DNA from: Cellulomonas chengniuliangii
GTDB lineage: Bacteria; Actinomycetota; Actinomycetes; Actinomycetales; Cellulomonadaceae
Assembly: GCF_024508335.1 (NCBI RefSeq)
Contig: NZ_CP101988.1
Coordinates: forward strand, 1,798,001 to 1,862,000
Length of the DNA: 64,000 nucleotides
Reading direction: 5' to 3'
Shown: positions 44,631 through 52,491 of the stretch, in pieces
Numbering within the stretch: the first letter of the stretch is position 1
How the letters are laid out: every line of letters starts with the position of its first letter
Program-made: the position numbers and the translations under genes
Notes under the pieces: generated by a model
The model's database searches: none
The model's input: the letters and a program-made list of their open reading frames with translations, nothing else
What the model was told of the DNA's origin: nothing

Positions 44631-44741
44631 ATGACGGCGCACGCGGACACCCGGGCCGCGGGGCAGCGCCAGGCGGCGCCCTGTCCTCGCCGCCACTGTC
44701 GTGGCCTGTGCTGTCCGGGCGCCTGCCCCCGGAGCGCGTGA
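44631..44741 (+). CDS. Cysteine-rich leader peptide upstream of the sulfur operon
   Basis: 36 codons from ATG 44631 (an in-frame ATG at 44562 would give 59 residues with two more Cys). The last 19 codons contain five Cys: residues 18-32 read CPRRHCRGLCCPGAC, then PRSA and TGA at 44739-44741. Cys is otherwise rare in this proteome. The ORF ends 101 bases before the sulfite reductase ATG. In mycobacteria, short Cys-rich leader ORFs control downstream sulfur genes according to cysteine supply; this ORF has the same placement and composition. No Shine-Dalgarno precedes it, which fits a leaderless start, but no transcription start is known. Confidence 0.6.
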   Translation: MTAHADTRAAGQRQAAPCPRRHCRGLCCPGACPRSA

Positions 44742-44842
44742 CCGCTCGTCCCTGCTGATGGGCGCGCGGCGCCCGCCACCGCCACCCCATGTGGGTGGCC
44801 GGACGAGCCTGCACGTCCCCGAGACACCGGAGGAGGCGCCTG
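44717..44842 (+). promoter_or_regulatory. Possible attenuator between the Cys-rich ORF and sulfite reductase
   Basis: Three mutually pairable GGCGCC elements: in the last Cys codons of the leader (GGGCGCC, 44717-44723), in the spacer (GGCGCCC, 44768-44774, exact complement of the first) and within the ribosome site of the reductase (GGAGGAGGCGCC, 44829-44840). Pairing one versus the other would expose or hide the Shine-Dalgarno. GGCGCC is common in such GC-rich DNA, so the structure is a hypothesis. 44414-44630 shows nothing else assignable and probably includes the operon promoter. Confidence 0.4.
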
Positions 44843-46501
44843 ATGGCGCACACACGGATCGCCCCGCCGGCGGCCAAAGACGAAGGCCAGTGGGCCTTCG
44901 GCTCACGCGAGCCGCAGAACGCCAACGAGCGGTTCAAGCAGGAGGACGACGGGCTCAACGTGCGCCACCGCATCGAGCACGTCTACTCCCAGCAGGGCTT
45001 CGCCTCGATCGCCCCCGACGACCTGCGCGGCCGGATGCGCTGGTGGGGCCTGTACACCCAGCGCCGCCCCGGCATCGACGGCGGCCGCACCGCCACCATG
45101 GAGCCGCACGAGCTCGACGACGAGTACTTCATGCTGCGTGTGCGGTGCGACGGCGGCTCCCTGAGCACCGACCAGCTGCGGACGATCGCCGAGGTCTCCG
45201 TCGAGCACGCGCGCGGCACCGCCGACATCACCGACCGGCAGAACCTGCAGCTCCACTGGGTGCGCATCGAGGACGTCCCGGAGATCTGGCGCCGGCTCGA
45301 GGCCGTGGGCCTGACCACCCAGGAGGCCTGTGGCGACACCCCGCGCGTGATCCTCGGCTCCCCCGTGGCCGGCGTCGCGGCGGACGAGATCATCGACGGC
45401 ACCCCGGCCGTCGCGGCCGTCAGCGCCCGCTTCGTGGGCAACCCCGACTTCTCGAACCTGCCGCGCAAGTTCAAGACGGCCATCAGCGGCTCCCCGCACC
45501 AGGACGTCGCCCACGAGATCAACGACGTCTCGTTCATCGGTGTGCTCCACCCCGAGCTCGGCCCCGGTTTCGACCTGTGGGTGGGCGGCGGACTGTCGAC
45601 CAACCCGCGGCTGGCCGTCCGCCTGGGGGCCTTCGTCACCCTCGAGCAGGTCCCCGACGTGTGGGCCGGCGTCGCGGGGATCTTCCGGGACTACGGCTAC
45701 CGCCGGCTGCGCTCCCGCGCCCGGTTGAAGTTCCTCGTCGCCGACTGGGGGCCCGAGCTCTTCCGCGAGGTGCTCGAGGGCGAGTACCTCGGGTTCACCC
45801 TCCCTGACGGCCCCGAGCCTCCCCCGCCGCCGTTCGCCCGCCGCGACCACGTGGGCGTCCACCCGCAGAAGGACGGCCGGTTCTACGTCGGAGCCGCGCC
45901 GCTGGTCGGCCGGACGCCAGGAGCGGTCCTCGCCGCCCTCGCCGACCTCGCGGAGGCCTGCGGGTCCCGCCGGGTCCGCCTGACCGCCGAGCAGAAGATC
46001 GTCGTCCTCGACGTCCCCGCCGACCAGGTCGACGCGCTCGTCGACGGCCTGGAGGCCCTCGGCCTGGCGGTGCGCAGTGCGTCCACGTTCCGGCGCGGCA
46101 CCATGGCGTGCACCGGCATCGAGTTCTGCAAGTTGGCGATCGTCGAGACGAAGGCCCGAGGTGCGCAGCTGGTCGCCGAACTGGAGTCCCGCCTGCCGAC
46201 GTTCGACCACCCGCTCACCATCAACCTCAACGGCTGCCCGAACTCCTGCGCCCGCATCCAGGTGGCCGATGTCGGCCTCAAGGGCGCGCTCGCGGGTGGC
46301 GAGGACGGCTACCAGGTGCACCTCGGCGGCGGCCTCGGCCTCACCGGCGGGATCGGCCGCACCCTGCGCGGGCTGCGCGTGCCCGCGGACGACCTGCCCG
46401 ACTACGTGGAACGGGTCGCGCGGCGGTTCGACGCGCAGCGGCACGAGGGCGAGCTGTTCGCGCAGTGGGCCGTGCGCGCCGACGACCAGGACCTCCGATG
46501 A
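44843..46501 (+). CDS. cysI: Ferredoxin-dependent sulfite reductase
   Basis: 552 residues from ATG 44843 with GGAGGAGG upstream. Reduces sulfite to sulfide with six electrons using siroheme and a 4Fe-4S cluster. Two ferredoxin-like and two siroheme-binding halves are visible: LRGRMRWWGLYTQRRPGIDG, DITDRQNLQLHWVRIEDVPE, then the cluster cysteines in TGIEFCKLA (preceded by MAC) and NLNGCPNSCARIQVADVG. Nitrite reductases of the family are similar; adjacency to cysH/D/N decides for sulfite. First main gene of the operon. Confidence 0.93.
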   Translation: MAHTRIAPPAAKDEGQWAFGSREPQNANERFKQEDDGLNVRHRIEHVYSQQGFASIAPDDLRGRMRWWGLYTQRRPGIDGGRTATMEPHELDDEYFMLRVRCDGGSLSTDQLRTIAEVSVEHARGTADITDRQNLQLHWVRIEDVPEIWRRLEAVGLTTQEACGDTPRVILGSPVAGVAADEIIDGTPAVAAVSARFVGNPDFSNLPRKFKTAISGSPHQDVAHEINDVSFIGVLHPELGPGFDLWVGGGLSTNPRLAVRLGAFVTLEQVPDVWAGVAGIFRDYGYRRLRSRARLKFLVADWGPELFREVLEGEYLGFTLPDGPEPPPPPFARRDHVGVHPQKDGRFYVGAAPLVGRTPGAVLAALADLAEACGSRRVRLTAEQKIVVLDVPADQVDALVDGLEALGLAVRSASTFRRGTMACTGIEFCKLAIVETKARGAQLVAELESRLPTFDHPLTINLNGCPNSCARIQVADVGLKGALAGGEDGYQVHLGGGLGLTGGIGRTLRGLRVPADDLPDYVERVARRFDAQRHEGELFAQWAVRADDQDLR

Positions 46502-46659
46502 GCGGCGCCGACGCGGGTCAGCGAGCCGTGCCGTACTACTGCCCGTTCTGCGCCGGGGAGGACCTGCGCCCCGCGGGCGAGCGGCACGGGGAGTGGGAGT
46601 GCCGCACCTGCGCCCGGGTGTTCGCGGTGCGGTTCCTCGCCCTGGCGGGGCCACGATGA
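46498..46659 (+). CDS. Zinc-ribbon mini-protein of the sulfur operon
   Basis: 53 residues from ATG 46498, overlapping the reductase stop (ATGA). Two Cys pairs, YYCPFCAGEDL and WECRTCARVFAV, form a compact zinc ribbon. Similar tiny proteins occur between the sulfite reductase and APS reductase genes of other actinobacteria; function unknown, perhaps an electron-transfer or assembly helper. Its stop overlaps the cysH start. Too short for many gene finders. Confidence 0.8.
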   Translation: MSGADAGQRAVPYYCPFCAGEDLRPAGERHGEWECRTCARVFAVRFLALAGPR

Positions 46660-47354
46660 CCGGGGCTGCCCCGCCCACCCTGCGGGACCTCGCCCGGGAC
46701 GCCGGCGCCACGTGGGAGGGCGCGCACCCCCTCGACGTGCTCCGGTGGGCGCACGACGTCTTCGGACCCGGGCTCGTGGTCGCGTCGTCGATGGGCGACG
46801 AGGTCTTGGTGCACCTCGCGGGGCGCGCGGCGCCCGGCGTGGACGTGCTGTTCCTCGACACCGGCTACCACTTCCCGGAGACCATCGGCACCCGCGACGC
46901 CTATGCGGCGACGACCCCCATCACGGTGCGGACCGTGCTTCCCCGCCAGACCGTCGCCGAGCAGGACGCCGAGCACGGCCCACGCCTGCACGAGCGCCGT
47001 CCCGACCTGTGCTGCGCGCTGCGCAAGGTCGAGCCGCTCGAGCGCGGACTCTCCCCCTACAGCGCCTGGGCAACCGGCATGCGCCGCGAGGACGCCCCGA
47101 CCCGCACCGACATCCCCGTCGTCGGATGGGACGAGCGTCGCGCCAAGGTCAAGCTCAATCCCCTAGCCGCCTGGACCCAGGCGGACGTGGACGCCTACGC
47201 CGAGGAGCACGGGATCCTGCTGAACCCCCTGCGCCAAATCGGCTACACCTCGATCGGGTGCGCCCCGTGCACCCGGCCCGTGGCGCCCGGCGAGGACGCC
47301 CGAGCCGGGCGCTGGTCGGGCCAGGACAAGACGGAATGCGGGTTGCACCTATGA
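46656..47354 (+). CDS. cysH: Adenylyl-sulfate (APS) reductase
   Basis: 232 residues from ATG 46656 (ATGA overlap). Reduces APS to sulfite with thioredoxin. Seen: VVASSMGDEVLVHL, VLFLDTGYHFPETIGTRD, and the four cysteines of the 4Fe-4S cluster in DLCCALRKVEPL and GCAPCTRP; the catalytic C-terminal ECGLH is present. The double-Cys clusters mark an APS rather than a PAPS reductase. Confidence 0.94.
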   Translation: MTGAAPPTLRDLARDAGATWEGAHPLDVLRWAHDVFGPGLVVASSMGDEVLVHLAGRAAPGVDVLFLDTGYHFPETIGTRDAYAATTPITVRTVLPRQTVAEQDAEHGPRLHERRPDLCCALRKVEPLERGLSPYSAWATGMRREDAPTRTDIPVVGWDERRAKVKLNPLAAWTQADVDAYAEEHGILLNPLRQIGYTSIGCAPCTRPVAPGEDARAGRWSGQDKTECGLHL

Positions 47355-48304
47355 CGTCCACGACTTCCATCCCTGCGCCCTCCGCGCCGACGGGCGGCAC
47401 GGCGCCGGCACCGGCGCTGACCCAGCTCGACGTCCTCGAGTCCGAGGCGGTGCACATCTTCCGCGAGGTCGCCGGCGAGCTCGAGCGCCCTGTCCTGCTC
47501 TTCAGCGGGGGCAAGGACTCCATCGTCATGCTGCACCTGGCCCGCAAGGCGTTCTGGCCCGCGCCCGTGCCGTTCCCCGTCATGCATGTCGACACGGGGC
47601 ACAACTTCCCCGAGGTCATCGCCTACCGCGACGACGTCGTCGCGCGGCTCCGGCTCCGGCTCGTGGTCGCGAGCGTCCAGGACGCCATCGACGAAGGGCG
47701 CGTGCGCGAGCTGCCCGGCGGCTCCCGCAACCCCCTGCAGACGGTCCCGCTGCTCGACGCGATCACCGCCCACCGCTTCGACGCGGTCTTCGGCGGAGGG
47801 CGGCGCGACGAGGAGAAGGCCCGCGCGAAAGAACGGGTCTTCAGCCTGCGCGACGCGCACGGCCAGTGGGACCCCCGCCGCCAGCGCCCCGAGCTCTGGG
47901 ACCTGTACAACGGCCGGCACAGCCCCGGCGAGCACGTGCGCGTTTTCCCGCTCTCCAACTGGACCGAGCTCGACGTGTGGCGCTACATCGAGCGGGAGCA
48001 GATCGGGCTACCGCCCATCTACTACGCGCACGAGCGCGACGTGTTCTCCCGCGACGGCATGTGGCTCACCGCCGGGGACTGGGGCGGCCCGCGGCCGGAC
48101 GAGGCGGTGGCCCGCCGCACGGTCCGCTACCGCACCGTCGGGGACATGAGCTGCACGGGCGCCGTCGACTCCACGGCCCGGACGGTCGCGGACGTCATCC
48201 TCGAGGTCGCCGCGAGCCGGCTCACCGAACGCGGCGCCACCCGAGCCGACGACCGCGCCTCGGAGGCCGCCATGGAGGACCGCAAACGCGAGGGGTACTT
48301 CTGA
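47351..48304 (+). CDS. cysD: Sulfate adenylyltransferase subunit 2
   Basis: 317 residues from ATG 47351 (overlap with the cysH stop). PP-loop ATP pyrophosphatase fold that adenylates sulfate. Motifs: LLFSGGKDSIVMLHLARKAF, VMHVDTGHNFPEVIAYRD, FDAVFGGGRRDEEKARAKER, VFPLSNWTELDVWRYIE, LPPIYYAHER, and the C-terminal MEDRKREGYF. Works as a heterodimer with CysN. Confidence 0.95.
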   Translation: MTSTTSIPAPSAPTGGTAPAPALTQLDVLESEAVHIFREVAGELERPVLLFSGGKDSIVMLHLARKAFWPAPVPFPVMHVDTGHNFPEVIAYRDDVVARLRLRLVVASVQDAIDEGRVRELPGGSRNPLQTVPLLDAITAHRFDAVFGGGRRDEEKARAKERVFSLRDAHGQWDPRRQRPELWDLYNGRHSPGEHVRVFPLSNWTELDVWRYIEREQIGLPPIYYAHERDVFSRDGMWLTAGDWGGPRPDEAVARRTVRYRTVGDMSCTGAVDSTARTVADVILEVAASRLTERGATRADDRASEAAMEDRKREGYF

Positions 48305-49653
48305 TGGGCACGCACACCGCACACACCACGGAGCCGAGCACGCCTGGCGCCCACCACGAGCGCGACCTGCTGCGCCTGGCGACCGCCGGATCCGTGGACG
48401 ACGGGAAGAGCACCCTCATCGGCAGGCTGCTCTACGACACCAAGTCCGTCCTCGCCGACCAGCTCGCGGCCGTCGAGCGGGCCAGCCAGGCTCGCGGAGG
48501 CGACGCCGTCGACCTCGCACTGCTCACCGACGGCCTCCGCGCCGAGCGGGAGCAGGGCATCACGATCGACGTCGCGTACCGGTACTTCTCCACCGCGACC
48601 CGGGCCTTCGTGCTCGCCGACACCCCCGGGCACGTCCAGTACACGAGGAACATGGTGACCGGCGCCTCCACCGCCGAGCTCGCCATCGTGCTCGTCGACG
48701 CCCGCCACGGCGTGGTCCAGCAAACCCGCCGGCACGCCGCCCTCGCCGCGCTGCTGCGCGTCCCGCACGTGGTCCTCGCCGTCAACAAGATGGACCTGGT
48801 CGACTACTCCCAGGAAGCGTTCACGGCCATCGCGGAGGAGTTCTCCGCCTACGCGGCCCAGCTCGGCGTCACCGCCGTGCGCGCCATCCCGGTCTCCGCG
48901 CTCACGGGCGACAACGTGGTCGAGCGCTCGACGCGGATGCCGTGGCACGCCGGGCCCACCCTCCTGGAGCACCTCGAGCAGGTCCCAGTCCACCGGGACG
49001 CCGCCACGGAGCCCTTCCGGTTCCCCGTGCAGTACGTGATCCGGCCCAGGACGGCCGAGCACCCGGACTACCGCGGCTACGCGGGCCGGATCACCTCGGG
49101 CAGCGTGCGGGTGGGCGACGAGGTGGCCACCGTGCCCGGCGGTGTGCGCAGCCGGGTGGCGGGTATCGACACGTTCGACGGGCCGTTGGCGCAGGCCCAC
49201 GCGCCGCGCTCCGTCACGTTGCGGCTCGAGGACGACGTGGACGTCGCGCGCGGCGACACGCTCGTGGCCACGCACCCGGCGACAACCGTCGGCACGGACC
49301 TGGCCGGCACCGTCTGCTGGCTCGCGCAGGCGCCCGGCGCGCCCGGCGCCCGGGTGCTGGTCCGCACCGGCACCCGCACCGTCCGTGGCGTGCTGCAGGA
49401 GGTCGGGCCGCTGCTCGACGTGGACACCTTGAGGCTCGAGCCGGTGTCCGGGCCGCTGGCCCTCAACGCGATCGCGCGCGTGCGGCTCCACCTCGCCGAG
49501 CCGGTGCTGCTGGACGAGTTCGCCGACCACCGCCGGACGGGCACGTTCCTGCTGATCGACCCGCTCGACGGCGCCACGCTCGCCGCGGGCATGGCGGGCC
49601 GCTCGCCGTTGGCAAGTTCCGTCGAGGTCCCGGGCCGATGTCGGGCGCAGTGA
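48304..49653 (+). CDS. cysN: Sulfate adenylyltransferase subunit 1 (GTPase)
   Basis: 449 residues from ATG 48304 (TGATG junction with cysD). EF-Tu-like GTPase that drives APS synthesis. G1 GSVDDGKSTLIGRLLYD, G2 region EQGITIDVAYRYF, G3 LADTPGHVQYTRNM, G4 VNKMDLVD, then two beta-barrel domains. No APS kinase (CysC) domain is fused, consistent with an APS reductase pathway that needs no PAPS. Confidence 0.94.
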   Translation: MGTHTAHTTEPSTPGAHHERDLLRLATAGSVDDGKSTLIGRLLYDTKSVLADQLAAVERASQARGGDAVDLALLTDGLRAEREQGITIDVAYRYFSTATRAFVLADTPGHVQYTRNMVTGASTAELAIVLVDARHGVVQQTRRHAALAALLRVPHVVLAVNKMDLVDYSQEAFTAIAEEFSAYAAQLGVTAVRAIPVSALTGDNVVERSTRMPWHAGPTLLEHLEQVPVHRDAATEPFRFPVQYVIRPRTAEHPDYRGYAGRITSGSVRVGDEVATVPGGVRSRVAGIDTFDGPLAQAHAPRSVTLRLEDDVDVARGDTLVATHPATTVGTDLAGTVCWLAQAPGAPGARVLVRTGTRTVRGVLQEVGPLLDVDTLRLEPVSGPLALNAIARVRLHLAEPVLLDEFADHRRTGTFLLIDPLDGATLAAGMAGRSPLASSVEVPGRCRAQ

Positions 49654-49689
49654 TGCTGCGCCCCATCGACGCCCTCGAGAGGAACCGAC

Positions 49690-50793
49690 ATGCCCACGAC
49701 CCCGCACGCCCGCACCCGAGCCCGCCGCGCCGCGCTCTCCACCCTCCTGATCGCCTCCGCCGCTGTGCTGGCCGCCTGCGCGGCGCTCGACACGCCCCGC
49801 GCTCAGGAGGTCGACGCGGGCGCGAGTGGTGAGGCCGCCGAGCTGCGGCTCGGCTACTTCGCGAACATCACCCACGCGATCCCGCTGATCGGCGTGGCAG
49901 ACGGCACGTATGCCGACGCGCTGGGCGAGACCACCCTCACCACGGAGATCTTCAACGCCGGCCCGGCGGCCGTCGAGGCGCTGTTCGCCGACGGCCTCGA
50001 CGCGACGTACATCGGCCCGAACCCCGCCATCAACGCCTTCGCCAAGTCAGACGGCGAGGCCGTGCGGATCATCGCCGGCGCGACGTCGGGTGGCGCGCAG
50101 CTCGTGGTGCGGGATGGCATCACGTCCGTCGAGGACCTGCGCGGCGCCACACTCGCCACACCTCAGGTCGGCAACACGCAGGACGTGGCGCTGCGGGCCT
50201 GGCTGCTCGACAACGGCCTGCGGACCTCGGTCACCGGCGGTGACAACGACGTGCTGATCGCGCCGCAGGAGAACGCCCAGACCCTCGACCTGTTCCGCCA
50301 AGGCGCGCTGGACGGCGCCTGGCTCCCGGAGCCCTGGGCCTCGCGCCTGGTCGTGGAGGGCGGGGGGAACGTGCTCCTGGACGAGAAGGAGCTGTGGCCC
50401 GGCGGCGACTTCGTGACCACGCACCTGATCGTGCGCACCGAGTTCCTGGCGCAATACCCCGAGACGGTCGCGCGACTGCTCGAGGCGCATGTCGCGACCG
50501 GCGAGTGGATCGCCGCCCACGACCAGGAGGCGGCGCAGGCGGCCAACTCCGCCATCGAGGGCCTGACCAGCAAGAAGCTCGGCGACGACGTCCTGCTGCG
50601 CGCCTGGTCGAACCTGCGGTCCACCAACGACCCGGTGGCGGGCTCGTTGCAGACCTCCGCCGACCACGCGGCCGAGACCGGGGTCTCGGACAAGGTGGAC
50701 CTGAGCGGCATCTACGAGCTGGGCCCGCTCAACGCGGTCCTCGCCGCACGCGGGCACGCCCCCGTGTCCGCCGCCGGGCTCGGCTCCGAATGA
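49690..50793 (+). CDS. Sulfonate/sulfur-ester ABC substrate-binding lipoprotein
   Basis: 367 residues from ATG 49690. Lipobox VLAACA near residue 30. SsuA/TauA-type binding fold: LRLGYFANITHAIPLIGVAD, FNAGPAAVEALFADGLDATY, IGPNPAINAFAKSDGEAVRI, GATLATPQVGNTQDVALRAW, GALDGAWLPEPWASRLV. Placement after cysN supports a sulfur substrate such as a sulfonate or sulfate ester; a nitrate role is unlikely. No SsuD monooxygenase lies in the window. Confidence 0.85.
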   Translation: MPTTPHARTRARRAALSTLLIASAAVLAACAALDTPRAQEVDAGASGEAAELRLGYFANITHAIPLIGVADGTYADALGETTLTTEIFNAGPAAVEALFADGLDATYIGPNPAINAFAKSDGEAVRIIAGATSGGAQLVVRDGITSVEDLRGATLATPQVGNTQDVALRAWLLDNGLRTSVTGGDNDVLIAPQENAQTLDLFRQGALDGAWLPEPWASRLVVEGGGNVLLDEKELWPGGDFVTTHLIVRTEFLAQYPETVARLLEAHVATGEWIAAHDQEAAQAANSAIEGLTSKKLGDDVLLRAWSNLRSTNDPVAGSLQTSADHAAETGVSDKVDLSGIYELGPLNAVLAARGHAPVSAAGLGSE

Positions 50794-51593
50794 GGGTGCG
50801 GGAGGCCGCGCCCACGGGGGCCTCGGCCAGTACGCCCGCCGGGGAGCAGCACCGCCCCGCGGTGCGGCTCACTCAGGTGAGCCACCACTTCGGCGACGCC
50901 ACCCGGCCGCCGGTGCTCGACCGCATCGACCTGGTGGTCGCGCCGGGCGAGTTCGTCTGCCTGCTCGGCGCCTCGGGGTGCGGCAAGTCCACCCTGCTGT
51001 CGCTGATCGCGGGCCTGGACACCCCCACCGGCGGCGCGGTGCAGGTCGGGCCTCGGCGCCCTGCCCTCATGTTCCAGGAGCCGGCCCTCTACCCCTGGCT
51101 CAGCGCGGGGCAGAACGTCGAGCTCGCGTTGCGGCTGCGTGGCATGCCTCGCGCGGACAGGCGCCGGGAGGCCGACCGGCTGCTGAGCCTGGTGCACCTC
51201 GACGGCGCGCACCGCCGGCGCGTGCACGAGCTCTCCGGAGGGATGCGCCAGCGGGTCGCGCTGGCCCGCGCCCTCGCGCAAGAGGGGGACGTGCTGCTCA
51301 TGGACGAGCCGTTCGCCGCTCTCGACGCGATCACCCGGGACGTGATGCACGGCGAGCTGACCCGCATCTGGCAAGAGACCGGCCGGTCGGTCGTGTTCGT
51401 GACCCACAACGTCCGCGAGGCGGTGCGGCTCGGGCAGCGGGTCGTCCTGCTGTCCTCGCGTCCGGGGCGGATCGTGCGGGAGTGGACGGTGGCGATCGCG
51501 CAGCCTCGCCGCATCGAGGACCCGGCGGTCGCGGAGCTGTCCGTCGAGATCACCGATCACCTGCGAGCGGAGATCGCCAGCCATGCCCGTTGA
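50790..51593 (+). CDS. ssuB: Sulfonate-type ABC transporter ATP-binding protein
   Basis: 267 residues from ATG 50790 (ATGA overlap). Walker A LLGASGCGKSTLLSLIAGLD, Q-loop MFQEPALYPWL, signature LSGGMRQRVALARALAQ, Walker B VLLMDEPFAALD, H-loop VFVTHNVREAVRLG. The SsuB/TauB-like subgroup fits the neighbouring binding protein and permease. Confidence 0.88.
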   Translation: MRVREAAPTGASASTPAGEQHRPAVRLTQVSHHFGDATRPPVLDRIDLVVAPGEFVCLLGASGCGKSTLLSLIAGLDTPTGGAVQVGPRRPALMFQEPALYPWLSAGQNVELALRLRGMPRADRRREADRLLSLVHLDGAHRRRVHELSGGMRQRVALARALAQEGDVLLMDEPFAALDAITRDVMHGELTRIWQETGRSVVFVTHNVREAVRLGQRVVLLSSRPGRIVREWTVAIAQPRRIEDPAVAELSVEITDHLRAEIASHAR

Positions 51594-52488
51594 CCGTGAG
51601 ACCACCACCGCGTCGGCGCCGCCGACTGGCGTCCGCGACCTGGAGGCAGGGCTCGACGCCCTCGAGACCGCCGTCGAGACGACGCGCACCCCCTGGTGGA
51701 CGACGACATGGCGCGCGTTCTGGCCGACGGCCCTCGCGCTGCTCGTGCTGCTCGGAGCCTGGCAGCTCGTCGCCCAGTCCGGCGTCAAACCCTCCTACGC
51801 GCTCCCCCGGCCCGTGGACGTCTGGCGCACGCTGGTCGCCGCGACCCAGGACGGCTCAGCCGTGCGCGCCGCCTGGCTGAGCGTCCAGCGCGGCGGCATC
51901 GGGTTCCTGGCGTCCGTGGTCATCGGCGTCGCCCTCGGAACGGCGATGGCGACCCTCCCGCTCCTGCGTCGCGCCCTCGGACCTCTGGTGACAGGGCTTC
52001 AGTCGCTGCCGTCGATCGCCTGGGTGCCGGCCGCGATCATCTGGTTCCAGCTGAGCAACGCCGCGATCTTCACGGTGGTGCTGCTGGGCGCCGTGCCCTC
52101 GATCGTCAACGGCCTGCTGGCGGGGGTGGACCAGGTCCCGCCGCTGTACCTGCGGGTGGGGCGGGTCCTGGGCGCGTCCGGGTGGACCCGCATCCGGCAC
52201 GTCCTGCTGCCCGCCGCACTGCCCGGGTTCCTGGGCGGGCTCAAGCAGGGCTGGGCGTTCGCGTGGCGCTCGCTCATGGCCGCCGAGCTCATCACCAACA
52301 CCCCGCGCCTTGGCGCCGGCCTCGGCCAGCTGCTCAACCTGGGCCGCGACACCAGCGACATGTCCCTGGTCATCGCGGCGATCCTGGTGATCTTCGCGGT
52401 GGGCATCCTCATCGAGCTGGCCGTGTTCACCCCGCTGGAACGGCGCATCCTGCACGCCCGGGGCCTGACCGGCCTGAGCGGAGGCTGA
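51583..52488 (+). CDS. ssuC: Sulfonate-type ABC transporter permease
   Basis: 301 residues from ATG 51583, overlapping the ATPase gene by 11 bases. Six helices; TALALLVLLGAWQLVAQSG first, then IGVALGTAMATLPLLRRALG, LQSLPSIAWVPAAIIWFQLS (permease signature region), RVLGASGWTRIRHVLLPAAL docking loop, and AWRSLMAAELITNTPRLGAG typical of SsuC/TauC. Confidence 0.9.
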   Translation: MPVDRETTTASAPPTGVRDLEAGLDALETAVETTRTPWWTTTWRAFWPTALALLVLLGAWQLVAQSGVKPSYALPRPVDVWRTLVAATQDGSAVRAAWLSVQRGGIGFLASVVIGVALGTAMATLPLLRRALGPLVTGLQSLPSIAWVPAAIIWFQLSNAAIFTVVLLGAVPSIVNGLLAGVDQVPPLYLRVGRVLGASGWTRIRHVLLPAALPGFLGGLKQGWAFAWRSLMAAELITNTPRLGAGLGQLLNLGRDTSDMSLVIAAILVIFAVGILIELAVFTPLERRILHARGLTGLSGG

Positions 52489-52491
52489 CCG

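Noticed and set aside
44903-46861. 652-codon minus-strand frame
   Set aside because: Antisense of the sulfite reductase; no motifs.
48127-49875. 582-codon minus-strand frame
   Set aside because: Antisense of cysN; no motifs.
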